Assembly: GCA_003242605.1 (NCBI GenBank)
Contig: QGUZ01000038.1
Span: forward strand, 1 to 27,157
Reading direction: 5' to 3'
DNA: 27,157 bases
Origin: Actinomycetota bacterium
GTDB taxonomy: Bacteria > Actinomycetota > Actinomycetes > Streptosporangiales > Streptosporangiaceae
Of this stretch, positions 18,828 through 27,114 are shown one piece after another. The stretch's first letter is position 1. Each line of letters opens with the position of its first letter. The translations under genes were made by a program, and so were the position numbers. Under the pieces are notes generated by a model that did no database searches, had not been told where the DNA came from, and saw only the letters and a program-made list of their open reading frames with translations.

Positions 18828-19727
18828 TCACGCGCCGCCGGCGGCGAGCTCCCGGGCGCGGGCGAGCAGCTCGGCGGCGTCGGCCAGGTCCGCCTCGGTG
18901 GGGGCGTCGTCCTGGGTGAGCCGCACCCGCCAGTACCCGGAGAAGTCGATCGCCCGCTTGGGCACGCCCCGCTCGTCGACCAGGTGGCGGCGCAGCGCCC
19001 GCACCGCGCCCGCCTCCCCGGCGAGCCACGCGAACATCCGCCCCTCCGGCAGGCGGGCGGCGCGCACCGCCCGTACCAGCAGGTCGGTACGGCCGGCCGG
19101 GGCGTCGCCGCGGTGCAGCCAGTGCACGGTCAGCTCGCCGCGGGTGTGCAGCGGCTGCTCCTCGGCCGCGTCGCGCACCTCGACGAACGCCACCGCGCGG
19201 TGGCCGGGCGGCAGCGCCTCCACCAGGGTGCCGATCGCCGGGAGCGCGCTCTCGTCCCCGGCGAGCAGCAGCCAGTCGGCGGCCGCGATGGAGGCGGCAA
19301 GGGGCACCGGCCGCGCGAAGTCCGCCGAGGGGCCGAACATGCCGAGCACGTCGCCGGGCCCGGCCGACCTCGCCCACCGGGTCGCCGGCCCGGCGTCGTC
19401 GCCGTCGTGCAGCACGAAGTCGACGTCGATGGTGCCCGCCCGCGGGTCGTGGTTCCGGATGGTGTAGCTGCGCATCCACGGCCGCTCGGCCTCCGGGATG
19501 GCGGTGTAGGCCGTGTACCAGCGGGCCGGGTCGCCGTCGGGGCCGGGCTCGGGCAGGCGGGGCCGTACCTGGCCGGGCCTGGGGAAGTAGAGCTTGACCT
19601 GCTGGTCGGGGCCGTCGCAGACCAGGTCGGCGAGGTCGTCCCCGCCGAAGGTGACCCGCCGCATGTGCGGGGTGAGCGTGCGGGCCCGGGTGACGTGGAC
19701 GTAGCGGACGGGCAGCGGACGTGGCAC
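18828..19727 (-). CDS. Siderophore-interacting protein (flavin ferric-siderophore reductase)
   Basis: 299 residues from a GTG with GGGGAG 8 bp upstream. The SIP/ViuB pattern is clear: an N-terminal FAD-binding barrel with the FAD motif MRSYTIRNHDPRAGTIDVDFVLHD, then the C-terminal domain with WLLLAGDESALPAIGTLVEAL and MFAWLAGEAGAVRALRRHLV, and SGYWR near the end. These cytosolic enzymes reduce Fe(III)-siderophores to release iron. No classical iron-box (Fur/IdeR/DmdR) sequence is obvious upstream. Confidence 0.93.
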   Translation of the reverse strand: MPRPLPVRYVHVTRARTLTPHMRRVTFGGDDLADLVCDGPDQQVKLYFPRPGQVRPRLPEPGPDGDPARWYTAYTAIPEAERPWMRSYTIRNHDPRAGTIDVDFVLHDGDDAGPATRWARSAGPGDVLGMFGPSADFARPVPLAASIAAADWLLLAGDESALPAIGTLVEALPPGHRAVAFVEVRDAAEEQPLHTRGELTVHWLHRGDAPAGRTDLLVRAVRAARLPEGRMFAWLAGEAGAVRALRRHLVDERGVPKRAIDFSGYWRVRLTQDDAPTEADLADAAELLARARELAAGGA

Positions 19728-19778
19728 CGGAAACTCCCCTCGTCGATGGGACGCTGACGGCTCCGGCCGGATGCCACC

Positions 19779-19794
19779 TCAATCGTCTCATTGA
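19779..19794. promoter_or_regulatory. Small inverted repeat upstream of the SIP gene
   Basis: TCAAT and ATTGA flank a 6-nt spacer in an AT-richer stretch between the divergent SIP and selA genes. It could be an operator, but five-bp arms may also occur by chance. Confidence 0.25.
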
Positions 19795-19915
19795 ACTTCC
19801 CAGTGAAACCTTTCCCATGATCTTGAGGAATCCCCGCAGGTCGATCCGTGGCGACTCTCAAACCGGGGAACACGGCCGGGTACGGCCGGCGCGGCCCCGG
19901 GGTAGAGGGGCGGGC

Positions 19916-21235
19916 ATGGATCCGCGCAGGCGCGTGCCGCGCACCGACACGCTGCTCGCCGACCCGCGGCTCGCCGGGGCGGTGCGGCGGCTCGGCCGCG
20001 CCCTGGTGAAGCAGGCCGTCGGCGAGGCGCAGGAACGGGCCAGGCGGGGGGAGATCCGGCCCGAGCAAGTCGCCGACGCGGCGGTGGCGGCGCTGCCCGA
20101 GCACCCCGCCGGGCTGCGGCCGGTCGTCAACGCCACCGGCGTGCTGCTCCACACCAACCTGGGCCGGGCGCCGCTGTCGGCCGCGGCCGTGGCGGCGATC
20201 GCCGCGGCCGCCGGGCCCACGGACGTCGAGTTCGACCTCGCCACGGGCGCGCGGGCGCGGCGGGGGAGGAGCGCGCTGGCGGCGCTCGCCGCCGCGGTGC
20301 CGCAGGCCGAGGCGGTGCACCTGGTGAACAACAACGCCGCCGCGCTCGTCCTCGCCGCCACCGCGCTCGCCGCCGGGCGGGAGATCGTGCTCAGCCGCGG
20401 CGAGATGGTGGAGATCGGCGACGGCTTCCGCATCCCCGAGCTGCTGCAGTCCACCGGCGCGCGGCTGCGCGAGGTCGGCACCACCAACCGCACCCGGCTC
20501 ACCGACTACGCCGACGCGATCGGCCCGGACACCGGGTTCGTGCTCAAGGTGCACCCGTCCAACTTCCGCATCGAGGGCTTCACCGGATCGGTGGACGTCG
20601 CCGAGCTCGCCGGCCTCGGCGTGCCCGTGGTCGCCGACATCGGGTCCGGCCTGCTCGCCCCCGAGCCGCTGCTGCCCGGCGAGCCGGACGCCGCCACCAC
20701 CCTGCGCGCCGGGGCCGGCCTGGTGACCGCGAGCGGCGACAAGCTGCTCGGCGGCCCGCAGGCCGGGCTGCTGCTCGGCCGCCGCGACCTGGTCGAACGC
20801 TGCCGGCGGCATCCGCTTGCCCGGGCGCTGCGGGTGGACAAGCTCACCATCGCCGCGCTCGAGGCGACGCTGCGCGGCCCCGCCACCCCCACGGCCGAGG
20901 CCCTGCACGCCCGCCCGGGCGACCTGCTCGCCCGGGCCCGCGCCGCCGCCCGCACGCTCGCCGCGGCCGGGGTGGACGCGCGCGCCGAGCCGTCCGAGGC
21001 CACCGTCGGCGGCGGGGGAGCGCCCGGCGTCGTGCTGCCCAGCGCCGCGATCAGCCTGCCCGGCGACCTCGCCGCCGCGCTGCGCACCGGCAGCCCGCCG
21101 GTGGTCGGCCGCCTCGCCGGCGGCCGGCTGCTGCTCGACCTGCGCGCCGTACCGCCCGAGCAGGACGAGCTGATCGTCGCGGCCGTGCTCGCCCAGGCGC
21201 GCCGAGGCCGCCCGGACGGCCGTCCGGCGGGGTGA
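19916..21235 (+). CDS. selA: L-seryl-tRNA(Sec) selenium transferase
   Basis: 439 residues from the ATG at 19916 (GAGGGG upstream). SelA converts Ser-tRNA(Sec) to Sec-tRNA(Sec) with selenophosphate. The protein shows PVVNATGVLLHTNLGRAPLS, the fold-type I PLP core VVADIGSGLL and the PLP lysine Lys276 in SGDKLLGGPQAG, at nearly normal length (E. coli about 460). The usual partners selB, selD and selC are not next to it. It converges on the isochorismate synthase gene with only a 10-bp gap. Confidence 0.95.
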   Translation: MDPRRRVPRTDTLLADPRLAGAVRRLGRALVKQAVGEAQERARRGEIRPEQVADAAVAALPEHPAGLRPVVNATGVLLHTNLGRAPLSAAAVAAIAAAAGPTDVEFDLATGARARRGRSALAALAAAVPQAEAVHLVNNNAAALVLAATALAAGREIVLSRGEMVEIGDGFRIPELLQSTGARLREVGTTNRTRLTDYADAIGPDTGFVLKVHPSNFRIEGFTGSVDVAELAGLGVPVVADIGSGLLAPEPLLPGEPDAATTLRAGAGLVTASGDKLLGGPQAGLLLGRRDLVERCRRHPLARALRVDKLTIAALEATLRGPATPTAEALHARPGDLLARARAAARTLAAAGVDARAEPSEATVGGGGAPGVVLPSAAISLPGDLAAALRTGSPPVVGRLAGGRLLLDLRAVPPEQDELIVAAVLAQARRGRPDGRPAG

Positions 21236-21245
21236 GCGCGCGGGG

Positions 21246-22526
21246 TCAGATCACGGTCGCGGCGCCGTCCGGCTCGCCGCTGCCGGTGTCGGCGGCGTCG
21301 CCCTCGAGGGCGTACCGCATGGCGCGGAACTTGGCCCGGGCCTCGGCGAGCTCGGCCTGCGGGTCGGAGTCGCCCATGATGCCGCAGCCGGCGAACAGCC
21401 GCGCCCGGTCGCCGGACACCTCGGCGCAGCGCAGCGCGATCCCCCACTCGCCGTCGCCGCGCGCGTCGATCCAGCCCACCGGGCCCGCGTACCGGCCGCG
21501 GTCCATGCCCTCGATCTCGCGGATCAGCCGCAGCGCGGTCGCGGTCGGGGTGCCGCCGACCGCCGCGGTGGGGTGCAGCGCGGCGACCACGTCGAGCACC
21601 GACGCCCCGTCGGCGAGGCGGCCGGTGATCGGGCTCGCCAGGTGCTGCACGTTCGGCAGCACGAGCAGCTCGGGCTCCTCGGGCACGCGCAGCCACGAGC
21701 ACAGCGGGGCGAGCGCCTCGCGCACCGAGGCGACCGCGCAGGCGTGCTCGTGCCGGTCCTTGCGGGAGGCGAACAGCGCCGCGCCGCGGGCCGCGTCCTC
21801 GGCCGCGTCGGTGCCCCGCTGGATGGTGCCGGCGAGCACCAGCGACTCGATGCGCCTGCCGGTGTGCCGGACCAGCAGCTCCGGCGTGGAGCCGACCAGG
21901 CCGTCGCAGGAGAACGTGTAGCAGTCGGGGTAGCGGCGGGCCAGCCGGTCGAGCAGCACCCGCACATCGATCGGGCGGTCGGCCCGCGCCACCAGGTCGC
22001 GGGCGAGCACCACCTTCTCCAGCCGGCCGGCGCGGATCTCCGCCACGGCGCGGGCCACCCGCTCGCCCCACTCGGCGGCGGTGAGGCTGCCGTCCTCGTA
22101 GCGGATCCGGCCGGGGGCGACGTGCGGGGACACCGCGCTCGGCCCGCCCTCGCCGATCGTGGTGAGCCAGGCCCGGCCGTCCCGCTTGGCGAGCACCACC
22201 TTGGGGACGACGAGCACCGAGCCGGGCCGCCGCGGGTCGAAGGTGAACGAGCCGAACGCCACCGGGCCGGAGCCGGGCACGCGGAGCTCGTCCTCGATCC
22301 GCGCCTCGGCGAACAGCGCCGCGAGCCTGGCGCGCGCCCAGGTGAAGCCGTCCGCGCCCGGCGGCACCTCGAGGCGGACCGCCTCACCCCAGCCCACCAG
22401 GCCCTCGCCGTGGCGGATCCAGGCGAACGCCGGGGATCGGGGGAGCCGCGCGAGCAGGTCGCCGGGGTCGGCGACCGGGACGGTGCGTACGAGCAGGGGG
22501 CGGGTCAGTCCGAGCGCGACACTCAC
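21246..22526 (-). CDS. menF: Isochorismate synthase
   Basis: 426 residues from the GTG at 22526; a GTG three codons earlier is equally possible, and neither has a strong ribosome-binding site (a GAATAAAG stretch just upstream could be a -10 region for a nearly leaderless mRNA). The chorismate-binding domain is complete: KVVLARDLV, SCDGLVGSTPELLV, LAGTIQRG, LHPTAAVGGTP and FAGCGIMGDSDP. It converts chorismate to isochorismate, either for menaquinone or for a catechol siderophore. No other men or ent gene is adjacent, so menaquinone is the default. Confidence 0.88.
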   Translation of the reverse strand: MSVALGLTRPLLVRTVPVADPGDLLARLPRSPAFAWIRHGEGLVGWGEAVRLEVPPGADGFTWARARLAALFAEARIEDELRVPGSGPVAFGSFTFDPRRPGSVLVVPKVVLAKRDGRAWLTTIGEGGPSAVSPHVAPGRIRYEDGSLTAAEWGERVARAVAEIRAGRLEKVVLARDLVARADRPIDVRVLLDRLARRYPDCYTFSCDGLVGSTPELLVRHTGRRIESLVLAGTIQRGTDAAEDAARGAALFASRKDRHEHACAVASVREALAPLCSWLRVPEEPELLVLPNVQHLASPITGRLADGASVLDVVAALHPTAAVGGTPTATALRLIREIEGMDRGRYAGPVGWIDARGDGEWGIALRCAEVSGDRARLFAGCGIMGDSDPQAELAEARAKFRAMRYALEGDAADTGSGEPDGAATVI

Positions 22527-22593
22527 CCGAGACACTTTATTCAGCGGCCCGAGCCGCCCCGAACCGGGGATACCGGCGGCACCAGGGCCCGGC

Positions 22594-22950
22594 TCACCGC
22601 AGGCCGCCGAGCGCCGGCCCCGCCCAGGCCGCGGCCAGCCCGGCGGCCACGCTCCCGGCCGCATAGCCCAGCGCGCGCCACCGCCGCCCCGCCTCGAGGA
22701 GCCGCAGCGTCTCGTAGCCGAACGTCGAGTAGGTGGTGAGCGCGCCGCAGAAGCCCGCGCCCGCGTACGCCATGGTCTCCGGCCCGGCGGCGAGCCCGGC
22801 GAGCAGCCCGAGCAGGAACGACCCGGCGACGTTCACGATGAAGGTGCCCCACGGGAAGGCGGCGCCGAACCGCTTCTGCACCGCCCGGTCGACCAGGTAG
22901 CGCAGCGGGGCGCCGAGCGCGGCGCCGAGCCCGACCAGCAGCACGCTCAT
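22594..22950 (-). CDS. crcB: Fluoride channel subunit CrcB (second of pair)
   Basis: 118 residues, four hydrophobic helices. The Fluc signatures are present: GLGAALGAPLRY, FPWGTFIVNVAGSFLLGLL (with the channel Asn) and GFCGALTTYSTFGYE. Its ATG overlaps the stop of the other crcB gene (ATGA), so the two subunits are made together. Fluc channels form antiparallel dimers that export fluoride passively. Confidence 0.92.
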   Translation of the reverse strand: MSVLLVGLGAALGAPLRYLVDRAVQKRFGAAFPWGTFIVNVAGSFLLGLLAGLAAGPETMAYAGAGFCGALTTYSTFGYETLRLLEAGRRWRALGYAAGSVAAGLAAAWAGPALGGLR

Positions 22951-23438
22951 CCGGCCGTCCTCCCGCGCCGGAGGAGCCGCCGGGTCACCCGTACGGCGAG
23001 CGTCACGGCGGCCAACCCGGCGGCGAGGGTGGCCGCCAGGTAGCCGAGCGCGACGCCCGGCCGCCCGGCGTCGAGCAGCAGGTGGACGTCGTAGACGAAC
23101 GCCGAGAACGTGGTGAACCCGCCGAGCACCCCGGTGCCGAGGAACGGCCGCAGCAGCGGGCGGGCCCCGCGGCCCTCGCCCAACGCCGCCATCAGCACGC
23201 CGATGAGCAGGCAGCCGCCCACGTTGACGGCGAACAGCGTCCACGGGAAGGCGCCGGGGGAGGCCGGGAAGGCGAGCGTGAGGGCGTGCCGCGCCATCGC
23301 GCCGATCGCCCCACCGGCCGACACCGCGGCGACCACACCCGCCGTACCGCCCGGCGGACGGGGCGGCCCCGCCGCGGCGGCCCGGCGGCCGCCGATGAGC
23401 GCGGCGTCGTCACCGCGTACGGCACGGCTCTCCGGCAT
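22947..23438 (-). CDS. crcB: Fluoride channel subunit CrcB (first of pair)
   Basis: 163 residues from the ATG at 23438 (a GTG lies one codon earlier). About 35 residues of Gly/Pro/Arg-rich extension precede the four-helix channel domain, which has SAGGAIGAMARHAL, FPWTLFAVNVGGCLLIG and GVLGGFTTFSAF. It is translationally coupled to the following crcB. Paired genes usually make a heterodimer in which only one pore may conduct. The first part of the extension could be untranslated if a later start is used. I saw no obvious fluoride riboswitch in the short stretch upstream, but cannot exclude one. Confidence 0.9.
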   Translation of the reverse strand: MPESRAVRGDDAALIGGRRAAAAGPPRPPGGTAGVVAAVSAGGAIGAMARHALTLAFPASPGAFPWTLFAVNVGGCLLIGVLMAALGEGRGARPLLRPFLGTGVLGGFTTFSAFVYDVHLLLDAGRPGVALGYLAATLAAGLAAVTLAVRVTRRLLRRGRTAG

Positions 23439-23605
23439 CACCCAGCTCCCGGCGCTGTCGCCCGACGAAACGGGACCGGGGCACGGGGCGGCGCGCGCCC
23501 CGCGCCGCCGCAGACCTCCGGATGATCGCCCGGCGGCGCCCGGTCCGGCACCTCACGATACCCGCGGCCGGTCCCCGGGCCCGCCGCCCCGTGCCCCGGC
23601 GGTGC

Positions 23606-24127
23606 TCAGGCGAACCCGGCGAGCTTGTAGAGCACGAGGGACGCGGCGACCGCGACGTTGCGGCTCGCCCCCGTGCCGATCATGAGGATCTCGACCACCT
23701 CGTCGAGGAGGTCGAGCGCCTCGGGCGGTATCCCCTCGCGCTCGTGGCTCGGCACGGCGACGGCCGGCCGCCGGGCCATCGGCAGGTCGGCGAGCCGGGT
23801 CGCGTTCTCGGCCGGCTCCACGCCGAGGATGTGCACGCCCTCGGCGCGTCGCCGCTCCAGCCAGTCGTACGGGTCGCGCACCCAGTGCACGCACGCGGGC
23901 CGGCGCAACGTGCTGCCGCGGTCGAGCGCGGCCGGCACCCACGGCAGGCGGGGCACCGCCAGGCACGCCCCCACGGCGTCACAGGTGCGCAGCAGGGTCC
24001 CGAGGTTGGCCCCGTGCATCGGCCACAACGGGGCGGCGAACAGGTGGTTCAGGCAGCGCGGCGGGCGACGGCGGCGCTCGGCCCGCAGCTCCTTGCGGGT
24101 GCGCAGCCGGATGGCGGGGCGGCTCAC
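23606..24127 (-). CDS. SpoU/TrmH-family RNA 2'-O-methyltransferase
   Basis: 173 residues from the GTG at 24127 (GGAG just upstream); a start at 24217 would add 30 Arg/Pro-rich residues. The knotted-methyltransferase motifs are present: HGANLGTLLRTCDAVGA (motif 1), VPSHEREGIPPEAL (motif 2, in place of the commoner GxExxG) and IGTGASRNVAVAASLVLYKLAG (motif 3, SxNVxxA). It probably methylates a ribose of tRNA or rRNA. The exact target cannot be read from the sequence. Confidence 0.85.
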   Translation of the reverse strand: MSRPAIRLRTRKELRAERRRRPPRCLNHLFAAPLWPMHGANLGTLLRTCDAVGACLAVPRLPWVPAALDRGSTLRRPACVHWVRDPYDWLERRRAEGVHILGVEPAENATRLADLPMARRPAVAVPSHEREGIPPEALDLLDEVVEILMIGTGASRNVAVAASLVLYKLAGFA

Positions 24128-24363
24128 CGCTCCGCGCGGACGCCCTCCGCCGGGATGTGGGAAACGGTCATGCTCTGGGCGCTTCACGGCGCGCCCGGGC
24201 CGTCGACGAACGGACACGATCAGAATAGGCGCCCGCCCCGCCCGGTGTCATGGGCCGGCCGCCTTGCGCACCGGGCGCGCCGCGGTCGTCGGGGGAACGC
24301 CGGGGAGGGACGGCGGTCGCCCGCCGTGGGCCGGGCCGCGATCACCGCGGGCATACTCGGAGG

Positions 24364-24990
24364 GTGCTCGTCCTCGATCCGGTGCTGAAGACCCGGACCA
24401 CCGCCGGATTCGCGGCCTGGCCGGTGGCCGAGGTGGGCGACGACGAGATCCTCGTGCTCTCCGGCCGGATGACGCCGCTCGAGGTCGGCACCGCGATGGC
24501 GGTGATCTTCCGGTACAACGACATCCCCGCCGCGCCCGTCGCGGACCTGCCGGAGCCGCTCGACCGGCACCTCGCCGAGATCGGGCCGCTGGTCGCCCCG
24601 GGCGGGCTGCGGCTGCGGGACACGGCCGCCGGGACGGAGATCACCCCCGCCTGCTGCTGCGGCCTGGAGAGCTGGCGGGAGTGGGGCGGCCTGCTCCGCG
24701 GCGAGCCCGTGTGGCTGGGGCACGACCCCGGCACCGAGATGGTGCACACCCCGCTCAGGATCCGCCTCACCCAGCAGGCCGCCGACGCCCGGCGCCCCAC
24801 CCGGCGGAACAAGATCGAGATACCGCGGGACGACCTGCCGGACCTCCTCGCCTCCGCGCACCTGAGCCTGCGGGAGTTCCTCCGCCTGGTACGGCGCTGG
24901 GCGGACCGGACCGTCCCCCACGCCGCCGACCGCCTCGTCGCCGTCCTCGACGACTGCTTCGAGATCACCGGGCCGCTCGACCTCGGCTGA
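24364..24990 (+). CDS. Conserved actinobacterial protein of unknown function
   Basis: 208 residues from a GTG at 24364. CATACT, a good -10 sequence, lies about 7 bp upstream, so the mRNA is probably leaderless. No signal peptide or membrane segment is seen. A striking ACCCGLESWREW motif is followed by WLGHDPGTE, suggesting a Cys-rich metal or reactive site. The C-terminal third is helical (LPDLLASAHLSLREFLRLVRRWA). I recognise the motif from uncharacterised actinomycete proteins but no function. Confidence 0.75.
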   Translation: MLVLDPVLKTRTTAGFAAWPVAEVGDDEILVLSGRMTPLEVGTAMAVIFRYNDIPAAPVADLPEPLDRHLAEIGPLVAPGGLRLRDTAAGTEITPACCCGLESWREWGGLLRGEPVWLGHDPGTEMVHTPLRIRLTQQAADARRPTRRNKIEIPRDDLPDLLASAHLSLREFLRLVRRWADRTVPHAADRLVAVLDDCFEITGPLDLG

Positions 24991-25023
24991 ACCGGTCAAC
25001 GGCTGCGGCCGCCCGCCGTCGAT

Positions 25024-25041
25024 CGCGGGGCACGCCCCGCG
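25024..25041 (+). terminator. Hairpin after the unknown gene
   Basis: CGCGGGG and CCCCGCG pair perfectly around a CACG loop 34 bp after the stop. There is no T-run, but this form is common among high-GC terminators. Confidence 0.5.
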
Positions 25042-25193
25042 GCTAAGGCGGCGCAGGCGCACCGAGGCCTCACCGAGGGCTCGCCGTGCGGTGCCGCGCG
25101 GGGAGCCGGATCGGGGGATGGCCGTCTCGTGGGGGCGAAGAGCCACCGTGCCGTCCAGGCAGGGTTGGGGCGCGGTCCGGGCCGGGGCGGGAC

Positions 25194-25243
25194 GGCTTCG
25201 CGGCCGGTCACCCTCCCGTCCCGTGGGGACGAGGGTACGGCCG
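25194..25243. repeat. Imperfect direct repeat, copy 1
   Basis: GGCTTCGCGGCCGGTC, then CTCCCGTCC, then TGGGG.CGAGGGT.CGG. Copy 2 is at 25357-25404 in the same order and orientation, 163 bp further on. Confidence 0.55.
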
Positions 25244-25356
25244 GGCCCAAGCGCGGCCGGGTGGGAAGCGGCCACCGGCGAAGCCGGGCCACCGGCGGGC
25301 CGGGCGGGGAGACGGCTTGCGGCGGTGAGTCCGCCCCGGGGCCGCGTCCGGCCCGG

Positions 25357-25404
25357 GGCTTCGCGGCCGGTCGTGCTCCCGTCCGCTGGGGCGAGGGTGC
25401 GGCG
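25357..25404. repeat. Imperfect direct repeat, copy 2
   Basis: It shares GGCTTCGCGGCCGGTC, CTCCCGTCC and TGGGGCGAGGGTGCGG with copy 1, with small indels. The function is unknown; it may mark a former recombination region next to the pseudogene. Confidence 0.55.
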
Positions 25405-25511
25405 GCGCCGCCCGGTGGGGGTGGCCGCCCAGGCAGACCGGCCCATCGGCGAGCGGCCGCGACGACACGGAGCGGGGCGAGGCCGCTCCCGCGCCGGCCG
25501 AGGCGCGCGGG

Positions 25512-26053
25512 TCAGAGCCAGCCGTTGTGGCGGGCGGGACGGGCGGCCTCGATGCGGTTGCGGGTGCCGGTCTTGCCGATGGCGGACGACAGGTAGTTGC
25601 GCACGGTGCTCTCCGACAGGTGCGGCCGGGCGGCGATGTCGGCGATCGTGGCGCCGTCGGCGGCGGCGGAGAGCACCTCCCGCTCCCGCTCGGTGCGGGT
25701 TGGGGCCGGCGCTGAGCGCCGCGGCCGCGAGGGCCGGGTCGATCACGCGTTCCCCGGCGGGCGGGCCGCCGAACACCTCCACGCGCCCCTCGTCGGTCGG
25801 GCGGGATGAGGCCGAGCAGCATGCCGATCGTGGTGGACTTGCCCGCGCCGTTCGGGCCGAGCAGGGCGACCGTCTGCCCGCGCGGCACGGTGAGGCTGAG
25901 CCCGGCCACGGCGCGCACCGCGCCGAAGCTCTTGCTCACCCGGTGCAGGCGGAACGCGTCCCCCGCCGGTCCGCCGGCGGCCGCCTCGTCAGGGCCGGTG
26001 CGCGGCGCGGCGCCGGCCGGGTCGATGTCCGTGACGGTTCTGATTTCGGTCAT
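25512..26053 (-). pseudogene. Chimeric pseudogene: ABC ATPase N-terminus joined to response-regulator C-terminus
   Basis: Reading from the ATG at 26053, the first 86 residues are the start of an ABC-transporter ATPase (FRLHRVSKSFGAVRAVAGLSL, Walker A GPNGAGKST, MLLGLIPPD). A one-base insertion near 25793-25798 shifts the frame; in the new frame ABC sequence continues (DEGRVEVFGGPPA) and joins directly to GERVIDPALAAAALSAGPNP. That is the linker of a NarL-family response regulator of the DesR/LiaR type. A second shift near 25693-25697 leads to the LuxR helix-turn-helix (GATIADIAARPHLSESTVRNYLSSAI...HNGWL) and the stop at 25512. Typical operons run ATPase, permease, kinase, regulator. A deletion from the ATPase to the regulator explains the join. 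It is dead as written. Confidence 0.85.
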
Positions 26054-26152
26054 GTCCCCGGACGCTACGGGCGCGGCCCGCCGCCCGGTAGGAACGGCGA
26101 TACCGGGCCTGCCATGACAGTGTCCTCGCGGGAAGAGATCCGGCGGCTCCAC

Positions 26153-26174
26153 GCTTACATGTAATGCTGTAAGC
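26153..26174. promoter_or_regulatory. Palindromes in the divergent gap before the protease
   Basis: GCTTACA (26153-26159) and TGTAAGC (26168-26174) form a perfect inverted repeat, and TTACATGTAA (26155-26164) is a second perfect palindrome inside it. They lie 23 bp before the protease start, in the divergent gap with the broken ABC gene, where a repressor would overlap both promoters. The AT-richness is notable in this DNA. Confidence 0.55.
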
Positions 26175-26196
26175 ATCGTTTGCGGAGGATTCCCTC

Positions 26197-27114
26197 ATGG
26201 CGCTAGACGCGTACTCCCAGGTCGTCTCGTCCGTCGCCGCCGAGCTCACCCCGAAGGTGGCGGCGGTCCGGGTCCGCGGCCAGGGCAGCGGGTCCGCGGT
26301 GGTCTTCACCGGCGACGGCTTCCTGCTCACCAACGCGCACGTGGTCGGCCGGGCGCGGTCGGGCACGCTGGCGTTCTCCGACGGCGCCGCGGCCGAGTTC
26401 ACGGTGGTCGGCGCCGACCCGCTCTCCGACCTGGCGGTGATCCGGGCCGACGGGCCCACCCCCGCCCCGGCGCGGCTGGGCGACAGCGACGGCCTGGTGG
26501 TGGGCCAGCTCGTCGTCGCCGTCGGCAACCCGCTCGGGCTCGCCGGGTCGGTCACCGCGGGCGTGGTCTCCGGGCTGGGCCGGTCGCTGCCCGCGCGCAG
26601 CGGGTCGGCGGTCCGGCTGATCGAGGACGTGATCCAGACCGACGCCGCGCTCAACCCGGGCAACTCCGGCGGCGCGCTCGCCGACGCCGAGGGGCGGGTG
26701 GTGGGCATCAACACCGCGGTGGCGGGAGTGGGCCTCGGCCTCGCGGTGCCGATCAACTCCACCACCCGGTCGATCGTCGGCGCGCTCATGCGCGACGGCC
26801 GGGTACGGCGGGCCTACCTCGGCCTGGTGACGTCCCCGGCGCCGCTGCCGCAGTGGGCGCGCGAGCGGTTCGGGCAGCCGCGGGCGCTGCGGGTGATGGA
26901 GGTGGTGCCGGGCTCGCCGGCGGCGAAGGCGGGGCTGCGGCAGGGGGACCTGGTGCTCACCGCGGCCCGCAGGCCGGTCGCGGACGCCCAGGCCCTGCAG
27001 AAGCTCCTGTTCGCCGACGCGATCGGCAGGCCGTTCCCGATCACCGTGCTGCGCAACGGCGCGCTCGTCGACGTGATCGCCGAGCCGGTCGAGCTCGGCT
27101 CGCTCCCCGTATGA
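26197..27114 (+). CDS. HtrA/DegP-like trypsin-fold serine protease with PDZ domain
   Basis: 305 residues from an ATG with GGAGG 9 bp upstream. The catalytic triad is intact: His48 (TNAHVV), Asp78 (SDLAVI) and Ser157 (PGNSGGAL). A PDZ domain covers about 205-295 (VVPGSPAAKAGLRQGDLVLTA). Unlike most HtrA proteins there is no signal peptide or membrane anchor, so it should work in the cytoplasm. The nearby palindromes suggest repressor control. The last 43 bp of the window after the stop hold only a small GGCGC/GCGCC repeat. Confidence 0.92.
   Translation: MALDAYSQVVSSVAAELTPKVAAVRVRGQGSGSAVVFTGDGFLLTNAHVVGRARSGTLAFSDGAAAEFTVVGADPLSDLAVIRADGPTPAPARLGDSDGLVVGQLVVAVGNPLGLAGSVTAGVVSGLGRSLPARSGSAVRLIEDVIQTDAALNPGNSGGALADAEGRVVGINTAVAGVGLGLAVPINSTTRSIVGALMRDGRVRRAYLGLVTSPAPLPQWARERFGQPRALRVMEVVPGSPAAKAGLRQGDLVLTAARRPVADAQALQKLLFADAIGRPFPITVLRNGALVDVIAEPVELGSLPV

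Larger units (their letters stand above)
24991..25511. other. 521-bp gene-free region with repeats
   Basis: It begins with a terminator-like hairpin (25024-25041) and then holds GC-rich, low-complexity DNA with an imperfect direct repeat (25194-25243 and 25357-25404). No start with a ribosome-binding site and protein pattern was found. Confidence 0.6.

Noticed and set aside
19728..19915. An iron-regulator box before the siderophore-interacting protein gene
   Set aside because: No sequence close to the actinobacterial TTAGGTTAGGCTAACCTAA-type box is present; only a weak 5-bp inverted repeat was found.
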